Below are positions 1-6,057 of a stretch of 19,525 nucleotides of DNA, one piece after another (the stretch's first letter is position 1; the number at the start of each line of letters is the position of its first letter). Under the pieces are notes generated by a model. The model was not told the DNA's origin, searched no databases, and worked only from the letters and a program-made list of their open reading frames with translations. The stretch is taken from contig HF993334.1 in the NCBI GenBank assembly GCA_000433875.1, positions 1 through 19,525 of the forward strand, written 5' to 3'. The position numbers and the translations under genes are program-made. The DNA is from Firmicutes bacterium CAG:884 (lineage in GTDB: Bacteria > Bacillota_I > Bacilli_A > RF39 > UBA660).

Positions 1-63
1 GAGGTTCGAACTCGCGATCTTCTGCGTGACAGGCAGACGTGATAACCACTACACCACGAGACC
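1..63 (-). tRNA. tRNA-Asp(GUC), 3' end cut off by the window edge
   Basis: Read on the minus strand, the gene begins GGTCTCGTGGTGTAG and has an anticodon arm CTGCC-TGTCACG-CAG with anticodon GTC (Asp). The T-arm GCGAG-TTCGAAC-CTC runs into position 1. The last two T-stem bases, the 3' acceptor strand and the CCA end lie outside the window. It is the last visible gene of the Ser–fMet–Asp tRNA operon; only 4 bp separate it from the CCA end of the initiator tRNA. Confidence 0.95.
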
Positions 64-67
64 AATA

Positions 68-144
68 TGGTTGCGGGAGACGGATTCGAACCATCGACCT
101 TCGGGTTATGAGCCCAACGAGCTACCAAACTGCTCCATCCCGCG
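68..144 (-). tRNA. initiator tRNA-fMet(CAU)
   Basis: A complete 77-nt cloverleaf with anticodon CAT and an encoded CCA end. Two features mark it as initiator rather than elongator: the first base C faces A at position 72 (an unpaired C1:A72), and the anticodon stem holds three consecutive G:C pairs (GGG…CCC). It is the middle gene of the tRNA operon, 11 bp after tRNA-Ser. Confidence 0.96.
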
Positions 145-155
145 ATAAACACTAA

Positions 156-246
156 TGGCGGAGAAAGAGGGATTCGAACCCCCGCGCCGTCGCCGACCTC
201 CTAGTTTTCAAGACTAGTCCCTTCAACCGAACTTGGGTATTTCTCC
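156..246 (-). tRNA. tRNA-Ser(UGA)
   Basis: A 91-nt class II tRNA with a long variable arm (GGTCGGCGAC…), anticodon arm CTAGT-CTTGAAA-ACTAG with anticodon TGA, T-loop TTCGAAT and an encoded CCA end. It is the first gene of the operon and lies just downstream of a near-perfect promoter at 267–296. Confidence 0.96.
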
Positions 247-266
247 AAAACCAATTTACAAAATTG

Positions 267-296
267 ATTATAGCACAACTTTTTTTGTTATGTCAA
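267..296 (-). promoter_or_regulatory. sigma-A type promoter of the tRNA Ser–fMet–Asp operon
   Basis: On the minus strand a perfect -35 TTGACA (291–296) and a perfect -10 TATAAT (267–272) are separated by 18 bp. The -10 lies about 20 bp before the tRNA-Ser 5' end, as expected for a stable-RNA promoter. The rest of 297–447 is AT-rich with no gene visible. Confidence 0.85.
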
Positions 297-447
297 CCTT
301 ATTTACTAATTTTTTAAAACTTTCCGCCATTTATGTTATAAAATTGATATATTATATATAATCTTATTCCATTAATAATATGTTAGTATAGTTATTTTAT
401 ATTAATTAAAAATCTATTTTTTATTTTATAAGGCTTTTTTTCATACA

Positions 448-728
448 TCATTCACCTTCAATTTCATATCCGTTTTTAATTTCTAAAACTAATCCTTTTA
501 GTTTTTGATTGTTTACTTTTAAATTAAATTCCTTATAGTCATATTTCTCATACTTTTCATATCCGGGTGTGACATAATAGTCTGAATATCCTTTTTTATC
601 AGTATCATCAACAATCTCTTTTAAATTGTAATCACACATATCATCAAGCATTCCACGTCCGGCTCCATCAAGTATATTAGCATATACTATCCTTCTATTT
701 CCACTCTAAAAGTTAATATTTTTCTCAT
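448..728 (-). pseudogene. decayed gene, possibly a pRiA4b ORF-3-like protein remnant
   Basis: An ATG at 728 has a good ribosome site (AGAGG at 735–739, 6 nt away) and encodes MRKILTFRVEIEG, then hits TAG at 687–689. In a shifted frame, reading continues without interruption from that point to the TAA-type end at 448, beginning RIVYANILDGAGRGMLDD and ending in a lysine/glutamate-rich tail. The first peptide looks like the start and the second like the acidic tail of plasmid pRiA4b ORF-3 family proteins (start often followed by a WR motif; a G-x-G-x-x-x-(E/D)D tail segment). If so, both the middle and the frame were lost. The 67-residue frame that starts at 651 would then be only the tail. The family assignment is tentative; the frame break next to a good start site is what the sequence shows. 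Confidence 0.45.
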
Positions 729-906
729 TTTTTTCCTCTACGATATTTTTAATTGTCATTTTATTTGTTAATATTTGCATTTATTAATTACATTATATGT
801 TTTTTTAATTGTTCGTCAACTTTTCTATTTTTTTACTTATAGTATATTTTTTCTTATATTATAAAAAAAATTCTAAAACAAAATATTTTATTTATATTTA
901 ATACTA

Positions 907-937
907 AAAAACACATAATTTTAATTTATGTGTTTTT
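907..937 (-). terminator. Rho-independent terminator of the 85-residue gene
   Basis: ACACATAA and TTATGTGT pair around a short AT loop, extended by A:T pairs and followed on the minus strand by a T run. It begins two bases after the TAA stop at 939–941. Confidence 0.7.
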
Positions 938-938
938 A

Positions 939-1196
939 TTAACGAGTTAATGGTTTTGATTTTTCAATATAACCCGCATTTGTTAATATTGTTTTTATTT
1001 GTTCTAGATCAGAATATACAAACGTATACTTATCATTTCTTTTTAAGTTTAAAACTTTTATAGCAATTTGATATAAATTATTTAAAGCATCCAATGTTTG
1101 TTCACATCTTGGATCTTCCTCTCTATATGCTATTAAGTCAAGTGTTATTTTTTTCATTGATATATCTAATCTATCTAATGTTTGATCTAATGTCAT
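939..1196 (-). CDS. small conserved-looking protein of unknown function (85 aa)
   Basis: I do not recognise a family. The product is a short soluble protein that looks helical in its first half (MTLDQTLDRLDISMKK…, residues 1–50) with a basic C-terminus (IEKSKPLTR), no signal peptide, no membrane segment and one cysteine. The start at 1196 was chosen because a strong ribosome site, AGGAGGGG, lies about 5 nt upstream; a longer in-frame extension to 1280 would run through the promoter and into the tRNA-Leu terminator. It is a complete single-gene unit: promoter TTTACA-17 bp-TACAAT at 1216–1244, good ribosome site, and a hairpin terminator right after the stop. These signals make it a real gene despite its size. 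Confidence 0.75.
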   Translation of the reverse strand: MTLDQTLDRLDISMKKITLDLIAYREEDPRCEQTLDALNNLYQIAIKVLNLKRNDKYTFVYSDLEQIKTILTNAGYIEKSKPLTR

Positions 1197-1215
1197 TTTA
1201 CCCCTCCTGGCTATA

Positions 1216-1244
1216 ATTGTATAATACTTTTTATAACTTGTAAA
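1216..1244 (-). promoter_or_regulatory. promoter of the 85-residue gene
   Basis: Minus strand -35 TTTACA (1239–1244) and -10 TACAAT (1216–1221) with 17 bp between, about 20 bp upstream of the start codon's ribosome site. Confidence 0.55.
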
Positions 1245-1265
1245 ATTTATATCATATTTTTTTAT

Positions 1266-1297
1266 AAAAAAAGATCCCATTTAGGGATTCCTTTACA
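1266..1297 (-). terminator. terminator of tRNA-Leu
   Basis: On the minus strand ATCCC-TAAAT-GGGAT forms a stem, extended by AAAG/CTTT around a GA bulge, followed by a run of seven T. It begins a few bases after the tRNA CCA end. Confidence 0.75.
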
Positions 1298-1302
1298 AAA
1301 AG

Positions 1303-1388
1303 TGGTGCACGTGAAGGGACTTGAACCCCCACGAAGTTGCCTCCAGCAGATTTTGAGTCTGCCGCGTCTACCATTCCGCCACACGTGC
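1303..1388 (-). tRNA. tRNA-Leu(CAA)
   Basis: An 86-nt class II tRNA: acceptor GCACGTG pairs with CACGTGC before an encoded ACCA, anticodon arm GCAGA-CTCAAAA-TCTGC gives anticodon CAA, a variable arm follows, and the T-loop is TTCAAGT. It has its own promoter and terminator. Confidence 0.95.
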
Positions 1389-1396
1389 ATAAAACA

Positions 1397-1425
1397 ATTA
1401 TAACACATATTATAATCGTTTTCAA
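1397..1425 (-). promoter_or_regulatory. promoter of tRNA-Leu, overlapping the scpB stop codon
   Basis: Minus strand -35 TTGAAA (1420–1425), 17-bp spacer, perfect -10 TATAAT (1397–1402), 8 bp before the tRNA. The -35 covers the TGA stop of scpB at 1422–1424. Confidence 0.8.
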
Positions 1426-1973
1426 ACATTTTCTTTATATTTTGTATCAAATAAATCAACATCTTCAATAATTTCGAATTCCTTATTAACAGGAATTAAG
1501 TCATTTTTTGATTTTAAACCAAAATAATCCAAAAATCTATCAGTTGTTTTATATAAATTAGGATGACCAGCAACATCTGCTTTGCCACATTCTGTAACTA
1601 AACCTCTTACTAATAATTTTCTTAAGGCATAGCTACTATTTACGCCTCTTATTTCATCAATTTGGACTCTTGTAATAGGTTCATTATATGCTATAATCGC
1701 TAATATTTCTAACCCTGCTTGGCTAACAGGTCCTTCTATATAATTATCAGCCATTTTTTTAAAGTAATCAGCATATTTACTTTTAGTAACAAGTTTATAA
1801 TTATTCCCAAATTTAACTAATTCAAGACCACTATTGGAAGAATATTTTTCATTTAAAGAAGATACTATATCATCAATATTATCTATTTCTAGTATTTTTT
1901 TTATTTCATCTTCACTCATTCCATCATCGCCTGATAAAAAAAGCAAACCCTCAAGTATTTCACTATAATTCAT
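1422..1973 (-). CDS. scpB: segregation and condensation protein ScpB
   Basis: ScpB is the winged-helix kleisin-associated subunit of the bacterial Smc–ScpAB condensin, which loads onto and organises the newly replicated chromosome. The 183-residue product matches the family in length and has its conserved features: an N-terminal start NYSEILEGLLFLSGDDGMS, then the hallmark SQAGLEILAIIAYNEPITR near residues 85–103 and IDEIRGVNSS just after it, with two winged-helix domains and a variable acidic C-terminal tail. The start codon overlaps the scpA stop in an ATGA arrangement (1970–1973), so the two proteins are translationally coupled, which fits a fixed stoichiometry. It is the last gene of the cdd–scpA–scpB operon. 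No terminator hairpin is visible between its stop and the tRNA-Leu promoter that overlaps it, so read-through into tRNA-Leu is possible. Confidence 0.96.
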   Translation of the reverse strand: MNYSEILEGLLFLSGDDGMSEDEIKKILEIDNIDDIVSSLNEKYSSNSGLELVKFGNNYKLVTKSKYADYFKKMADNYIEGPVSQAGLEILAIIAYNEPITRVQIDEIRGVNSSYALRKLLVRGLVTECGKADVAGHPNLYKTTDRFLDYFGLKSKNDLIPVNKEFEIIEDVDLFDTKYKENV

Positions 1974-2674
1974 ATAGTACCCCCTAACAAATAAATATCA
2001 CTAAAATTATTTTCTTGTTCAATTTTTATTTCATTATTACGTGCTAAATCTAAAATTGACAAAAAAGTAACAACAACATAATCTTTTGATTTAACATTAA
2101 ATAGGTCATTAAATAATACTTTTTTCTTGTCAAAAATAATTTTTTTAATTTCTAAACTTCTTTCATAAACAGAATATTCTTTGTAAGTTATTTTAGTTGG
2201 AGTTGGTTTCATATCATTTAGGTTTTGTAAAACTCTTTCCAATGCTTTTGATAAATCAACAGCATTACCGATATTTTTGTATTCATCATAACTAACAAAT
2301 TCGTGACAATCACTTGGTGCTTTATCAAACATAAGGCTTCTTTCACTTGCTAAATGTTTTAATTCTTCACTAAATTCTTTATACTCTTTATAATCATAAA
2401 GTTTATTAACAATTTCTTCCCTAAACTCTTCTGTAACTTCTTCAATATTGACATTTGGAAGTAATGATTTTGATTTAAACTCAATTAATTCAGCTGCCAT
2501 TACTAAATATGATGATGCTATATCTAGATTCATATTTTGCATTTTGATAATATAATCTAGGTATTGTTCGGTTATTCGGGCGATGGAAATATCACATATA
2601 TCAATGTTATCTTCTTTTATTAAATGAAGTAAAAGGTCTAAGGGTCCTTCAAAATCATCTATTGTAAAAACCAA
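1970..2674 (-). CDS. scpA: segregation and condensation protein ScpA (TTG start)
   Basis: ScpA is the kleisin of the Smc–ScpAB complex, bridging the two Smc heads and binding ScpB. The 234-residue product starts with the classic ScpA N-terminus (FEGPLDLLLHLIKEDNIDI, residues 9–27) that contacts the Smc neck, continues with AAELIEFKSKSLLP near 60–74, and ends in a C-terminal winged helix (FLSILDLARNNEIKI) that contacts the Smc cap. The start is TTG at 2672–2674: there is no in-frame ATG at that place, the ribosome site AGGTGA lies about 5 nt upstream, and the family N-terminus begins right there. The ribosome site overlaps the stop of cdd (2683–2685). The gene overlaps scpB by 4 bp. Confidence 0.96.
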   Translation of the reverse strand: MVFTIDDFEGPLDLLLHLIKEDNIDICDISIARITEQYLDYIIKMQNMNLDIASSYLVMAAELIEFKSKSLLPNVNIEEVTEEFREEIVNKLYDYKEYKEFSEELKHLASERSLMFDKAPSDCHEFVSYDEYKNIGNAVDLSKALERVLQNLNDMKPTPTKITYKEYSVYERSLEIKKIIFDKKKVLFNDLFNVKSKDYVVVTFLSILDLARNNEIKIEQENNFSDIYLLGGTI

Positions 2675-2682
2675 AATATCAC

Positions 2683-3072
2683 CTACAAATCAAAACTATG
2701 TGGAAGTAATTCTTCCAATGTATATTCTTTAATTCCATTTTTTAAAGAATATGTATAAATCTTAAAGTCTAAACTAGTGTATGATCTCATAAATTGTCTG
2801 CAGTACCCGCAAGGGAATGTTTCTTCATACTCTGCTTCATCTTTTTTTCCAACAACAAATATGGCTTTAAAGGATCTTTCGCCATTACTTAAGGCTTTAA
2901 CGAAAGCACATCTTTCAGCGCATATACTTTGTATTCCAGCGTTTTCAATGTTACAGCCTGTATAAACTTTATTGTCACTAGTTACAAGTGCTGCTCCGAC
3001 TTTAAAACCTGTTAAGGTACAAGCGTTTTTTCTGACATCCATAGCATATTTAATAAGTAAATCTTTATTCAT
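2683..3072 (-). CDS. cdd: cytidine deaminase
   Basis: This enzyme hydrolyses cytidine and deoxycytidine to uridine and deoxyuridine plus ammonia in pyrimidine salvage. The 129-residue length is that of the small homotetrameric type. Zinc ligands and catalytic acid are visible: Cys51-Ala-Glu53 (in SICAERCAF) and Cys88-x-x-Cys91 (in FPCGYCRQF). The substrate-binding GCNIENAG (39–46) is intact. A good ribosome site (GGAGG) precedes the ATG. It heads the cdd–scpA–scpB operon; cdd has no known functional link with condensin, so this is probably shared transcription only. Promoter at 3102–3130. Confidence 0.96.
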   Translation of the reverse strand: MNKDLLIKYAMDVRKNACTLTGFKVGAALVTSDNKVYTGCNIENAGIQSICAERCAFVKALSNGERSFKAIFVVGKKDEAEYEETFPCGYCRQFMRSYTSLDFKIYTYSLKNGIKEYTLEELLPHSFDL

Positions 3073-3101
3073 ATTTCCTCCAAGATTTTATTACAACAAT
3101 A

Positions 3102-3130
3102 ATTTTACTATATTTTTTTAGATTTTTCAA
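3102..3130 (-). promoter_or_regulatory. promoter of cdd–scpA–scpB
   Basis: Minus strand -35 TTGAAA (3125–3130), 17-bp spacer, -10 TAAAAT (3102–3107). It sits directly after the terminator of the upstream Hsp20 gene. Confidence 0.65.
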
Positions 3131-3132
3131 CA

Positions 3133-3162
3133 AAAATAGAAACCATTTTCAGGTTTCTATTT
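3133..3162 (-). terminator. terminator of the Hsp20 gene
   Basis: An 11-bp perfect stem, AAATAGAAACC / GGTTTCTATTT, with a 7-nt loop and a following T run on the minus strand. The stem includes the TAG stop codon of the gene (3157–3159). Confidence 0.85.
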
Positions 3163-3537
3163 AATTTCAATACGTTTTTTATCTTTAGACTCTTCAATTT
3201 TTGGAACTCTAATTTTTAATGTACCATTTTCAAATGATGCTTCAACATCATCAGTTTTTAGATCTCCAAGATAGAATGATCTTTCAAATTTACCGTATTT
3301 TCTTTCACGGCAAATATAATTCTTTCCTTTTTCTGTTTCATCAAAATGTTTAGATGCCCTAATTGTTAAATAATCGTTATCAACATCAATGTTAATATCT
3401 TCTTTTTTAAATCCAGGAACATCAACTTCAATGTTATAAGCACCATCTTTCTCATAAACATCACATTTCATACTGTTATTTGAATTAAAGTCTTCAAATA
3501 CATCGTCTAAAAAATAATTTCTAGGCATTAATTTCAT
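3157..3537 (-). CDS. small heat-shock protein, Hsp20/alpha-crystallin family
   Basis: An ATP-independent holdase chaperone that binds unfolding proteins in the cytoplasm. The alpha-crystallin domain spans roughly residues 22–115 of the 126-residue form, with YNIEVDVPGFKKEDINIDV, then the dimer-loop region and the signature FENGTLKIRVPK near the C-terminus; a short basic tail (KKRIEIK) holds the I-x-I motif used for oligomerisation. Start: the ATG at 3543 is only 1 nt from the GGAGG ribosome site (3545–3549), whereas the ATG two codons later, at 3537, is 7 nt away and gives MKLMPRNYFLDD…, the usual family start, so I use 3537. A consensus promoter overlapped by a CIRCE operator sits upstream, so it should be repressed by HrcA and induced by heat. 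Confidence 0.95.
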   Translation of the reverse strand: MKLMPRNYFLDDVFEDFNSNNSMKCDVYEKDGAYNIEVDVPGFKKEDINIDVDNDYLTIRASKHFDETEKGKNYICRERKYGKFERSFYLGDLKTDDVEASFENGTLKIRVPKIEESKDKKRIEIK

Positions 3538-3563
3538 ATCCATTCCTCCATTTCACATATATA

Positions 3564-3591
3564 ATTATAGCACAAAATTAGCACTTGTCAA
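3564..3591 (-). promoter_or_regulatory. sigma-A promoter of the Hsp20 gene
   Basis: Perfect -35 TTGACA (3586–3591) and perfect -10 TATAAT (3564–3569) on the minus strand, 16-bp spacer. Such a strong promoter needs a repressor, and a CIRCE element overlaps the -35 and spacer. Confidence 0.9.
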
Positions 3592-3604
3592 TAGAAAGTG
3601 CTAA
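3578..3604. promoter_or_regulatory. CIRCE operator (HrcA binding site)
   Basis: A perfect inverted repeat TTAGCACTT-N9-AAGTGCTAA. The classical CIRCE consensus is TTAGCACTC-N9-GAGTGCTAA; arm length, spacing and sequence match, except that the last base of each arm is T/A instead of C/G, a symmetric and therefore pairing-preserving change. It covers the -35 and most of the spacer of the Hsp20 promoter, where bound HrcA would block RNA polymerase. Confidence 0.92.
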
Positions 3605-3618
3605 TTATTTTAATTTTT

Positions 3619-5385
3619 TTACATTATATATTTATCTTTTTCTTCAACAGATGGTGCTCCGTCTTTGAAATTATATTTTTTTGTATCGATTAGGACTATT
3701 GGCAAATTATAGTTCTTTGCAACTTTTAAATCTCCTTCTTTAATATCATCATAACATATTACATAATCGGGTTTTACTTTTTCTAGCTGGATATTTTTGT
3801 TTTTTTCTTGATAAACTATTTCGTTATATCCTTTTGTATCATCAATTAAGCCTTGTGGTGTATACATTTTTTGAACATATCTTGATGCATCCGCATAATC
3901 TGAATTATAAGCTGAATAGGAATCGCTATTTCTTAGATGTACTATTCTATTATAGTCTAAATTATTAAAGCCAAATACAATATTTGTAAATGGATCGCTA
4001 AATGTTACTAGGTTATCATTTCCAATATAACTGAGTGATAAGCCGTCATTGTGATTATCAAACCATATATTTGGATTAGAAACGTTTTCTCTATCTGCTC
4101 TTGTTACGTGAACAAAGGCAAAAAACTTTTCACCATTTAATTCATATATAGGTATTCCGTAATCGTTTGATTTCTTTAATGATAAATTATTGGGAACAAG
4201 TGCAGATGATATTATGTTAGAATAGGAATTATTTTTCATATTTCTATAGTCATCATAAAATAATTCGCTTAAATTAGGGATTTTTTTACATTCTTCATAT
4301 AATTCTTTGGCTTCTATAAATGATAAATTATCAAAGTTTAGAATTTTTTCATAGATATTTTTTCTTTCATCAAATATATTTGTATTAATTGTTTTATAAT
4401 AATCCATCATTACTTTTAGGTTTTTTAAAAAATTATAAGGAATATCTTTAAAGAATCTATCAATTAATATTTCCTTCATATATTTTTTATCATATTCATA
4501 AAGGATTTTTTTTATATCTAGTTCAGATGATTGGTTTTGTTTTAAATAATTCATACTTTTTTCTAAAATAAAAGTACGCATCTGATCATTTAAAAGATAA
4601 TTATAGTCTTGATTTTTTTCTATATTAGAGATTATTTGTCTTGATAAATATGAGTATCCATTAATATAATCATCAATAATAGCATCATAGTCTTTAAATC
4701 TTTGTTTATCAATTTCGTTTGCAATCATTCCATTATTGATTTCTAATTTATCTATTTCTTTTCGATATTTTGATATATCATATATATCTAAAAAGATACT
4801 TTTAAATCTATAATCGCTACATACTTCTAATGGAAAAGCTATATTTGCAAACATAAAATCATCAATATAACTGATATTGGAGTTTAGGATTATGTTTTTG
4901 CATCTTTCTTCTTTTATAAGAATATCAAAACATTTTTGATTTAGGCCTCTTAAAATATATTTTAAGTTTTTTGATTTTAATAATTCTTCTTTTATGTTTT
5001 CGTTACATAATAGTTTATATTTAACTTCAAGATTAAAGTTTCTAAAATTAGCTTCCAGGCCATTTTTTAGCATATAATCCATTACATAAACACTTGCTTT
5101 ATAGTTTAGTGATGTCAGATATACTTGTAAGTCGAGTTCAAATATTTTTTTTAATATTTTTTCATTTTTTAATAGTAAACTATTATCTTTTCCAGATGTC
5201 ATAATGGCGTTTATTTTATCACCACATCGGTTATTGTTAATTATTCTATCAACCATATCATCATCTGCTATATAACTATAGTCATCTAAATCTTGAACAA
5301 GCCAAACAAATGAGTAATGGTATTTATCTAACATTAACATATCTCTCATTTCTTTATTTTTTAGTGTTTCTTTATTGATATACAT
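3619..5385 (-). CDS. large protein of unknown function (588 aa), possible ADP-ribosyltransferase-like C-terminal region
   Basis: I do not recognise a named family. There is no signal peptide or membrane segment, so it should be cytosolic. Residues 1–390 are lysine/asparagine-rich and look mostly helical, with repeated motifs of the type xVMDYMLKNGL (about 100–110), suggesting a helical-repeat scaffold. Residues about 395–570 look like a separate alpha/beta domain: FFAFVHVTRADR (421–432), GLSLSYIGNDNLVTF (448–462), a VFGFNNLDYNRIV strand (470–482), GYNEIVYQ (519–526), then a strand-helix-strand unit KPDYVICYDDI … NLPIVLIDTKKY (538–571). The order of His-Thr, Ser-x-Ser and Asn-Glu motifs is reminiscent of the H/S/E motifs of ADP-ribosyltransferase folds; this is a hypothesis. 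Ribosome site GGTGA 6 nt before ATG. It has its own promoter at 5403–5431, which overlaps the rubrerythrin terminator. No partner gene is evident. Confidence 0.85.
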   Translation of the reverse strand: MYINKETLKNKEMRDMLMLDKYHYSFVWLVQDLDDYSYIADDDMVDRIINNNRCGDKINAIMTSGKDNSLLLKNEKILKKIFELDLQVYLTSLNYKASVYVMDYMLKNGLEANFRNFNLEVKYKLLCNENIKEELLKSKNLKYILRGLNQKCFDILIKEERCKNIILNSNISYIDDFMFANIAFPLEVCSDYRFKSIFLDIYDISKYRKEIDKLEINNGMIANEIDKQRFKDYDAIIDDYINGYSYLSRQIISNIEKNQDYNYLLNDQMRTFILEKSMNYLKQNQSSELDIKKILYEYDKKYMKEILIDRFFKDIPYNFLKNLKVMMDYYKTINTNIFDERKNIYEKILNFDNLSFIEAKELYEECKKIPNLSELFYDDYRNMKNNSYSNIISSALVPNNLSLKKSNDYGIPIYELNGEKFFAFVHVTRADRENVSNPNIWFDNHNDGLSLSYIGNDNLVTFSDPFTNIVFGFNNLDYNRIVHLRNSDSYSAYNSDYADASRYVQKMYTPQGLIDDTKGYNEIVYQEKNKNIQLEKVKPDYVICYDDIKEGDLKVAKNYNLPIVLIDTKKYNFKDGAPSVEEKDKYIM

Positions 5386-5402
5386 ATTATTTCACCATTT
5401 TA

Positions 5403-5431
5403 ATTATATAAAAAAAAACTCCTAAAATCAA
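5403..5431 (-). promoter_or_regulatory. promoter of the 588-residue protein gene, nested in a terminator
   Basis: Minus strand -35 TTGATT (5426–5431), exactly 17-bp spacer, perfect -10 TATAAT (5403–5408). The -35 is formed by the hairpin loop of the rubrerythrin terminator and the spacer contains its T run. Confidence 0.65.
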
Positions 5432-5438
5432 GGAGTTT
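5409..5438 (-). terminator. terminator of rubrerythrin
   Basis: AAACTCCT / AGGAGTTT stem (8 bp, 7-nt loop) followed by a long T run on the minus strand; the stem overlaps the TAA stop codon (5437–5439). Confidence 0.85.
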
Positions 5439-5976
5439 AATAATTATCAGCTTTTCTTTCAAAGAAACTTTTTGGATGATTACATACTGGACATACTTCT
5501 GGGGCTTTTTTACCAATTACTATATGACCACAGTTACGGCATATCCAAATAGTGTCTTCTTCACTTGAGAAAACAAGTTCGCCTTCAACATTTTCAATTA
5601 ATTTTTTATATCTTTCTTCGTGGGCTTTTTCAATTGCGCCAACCATTCTAAACTTACGGGCTATTTCAGTAAATCCTTCATCATCTGCTTCACGAGCCAT
5701 ACGATCATACATATCAGTCCATTCATAGTTTTCACCATTTGCAGCTGCTTCTAAGTTTTCTAGAGTTGATTTTATTTCGCCACCTTCTAAATATTTAAAC
5801 CACATTTTAGCGTGTTCTTTTTCATTTCCTGCCGTTTCTTCAAAAATGGCTGCAATTTGTTCATATCCATCTTTTCTTGCTTTTGATGCAAAATAAGTAT
5901 ATTTATTTCTAGCTTGGCTTTCTCCTGCGAAAGCTTCTTTTAAGTTCATTTCAGTTTTTGATCCTTTTAATTCCAT
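5437..5976 (-). CDS. rbr: rubrerythrin
   Basis: Rubrerythrin is a non-haem iron peroxidase of anaerobes that reduces hydrogen peroxide to water using electrons passed from its own rubredoxin domain. The 179-residue product has the classical two-domain form: an N-terminal ferritin-like four-helix bundle with di-iron ligands visible as Glu19 (FAGESQARN), Glu52-x-x-His55 (GNEKEH) and Glu116-x-x-His119 (AIEKAH), and a C-terminal rubredoxin-like iron site with Cys146-x-x-Cys149 (CRNCGH) and Cys162-x-x-Cys165 (CPVC). An excellent ribosome site (AGGAGGTGA, 5982–5991) indicates strong translation. I found no convincing promoter or PerR box in the T-rich stretch upstream. It is a single-gene unit bounded by terminators and supports a strictly or largely anaerobic host. 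Confidence 0.97.
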   Translation of the reverse strand: MELKGSKTEMNLKEAFAGESQARNKYTYFASKARKDGYEQIAAIFEETAGNEKEHAKMWFKYLEGGEIKSTLENLEAAANGENYEWTDMYDRMAREADDEGFTEIARKFRMVGAIEKAHEERYKKLIENVEGELVFSSEEDTIWICRNCGHIVIGKKAPEVCPVCNHPKSFFERKADNY

Positions 5977-6017
5977 AATTTCACCTCCTACATATATATT
6001 ATCATATTTTGTAAAAA

Positions 6018-6057
6018 AAATAAAGAAAAAAAATAAGTTTATACAAATAAACTTATT
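6018..6057 (-). terminator. terminator of the short glycosyltransferase gene
   Basis: An 11-bp stem AATAAGTTTAT / ATAAACTTATT with a 4-nt loop, then a long T tract on the minus strand; it overlaps the TAA stop (6039–6041). Confidence 0.85.

Noticed and set aside
297..447. Possible small RNA or gene in the AT-rich gap upstream of the tRNA operon
   Set aside because: No hairpin with T tract, no ribosome site and no open frame of gene-like composition.
939..1280. 113-residue form of the small protein
   Set aside because: The extra 28 residues are encoded by the promoter region and part of the tRNA-Leu terminator; the ribosome site supports the start at 1196.
1262..1468. 68-residue minus-strand frame
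   Set aside because: It reads through the tRNA-Leu gene and its terminator; no ribosome site and no protein-like composition.
3538..3543. ATG at 3543 as the Hsp20 start
   Set aside because: Only 1 nt from the GGAGG ribosome site; the ATG at 3537 has normal 7-nt spacing and fits the family N-terminus.
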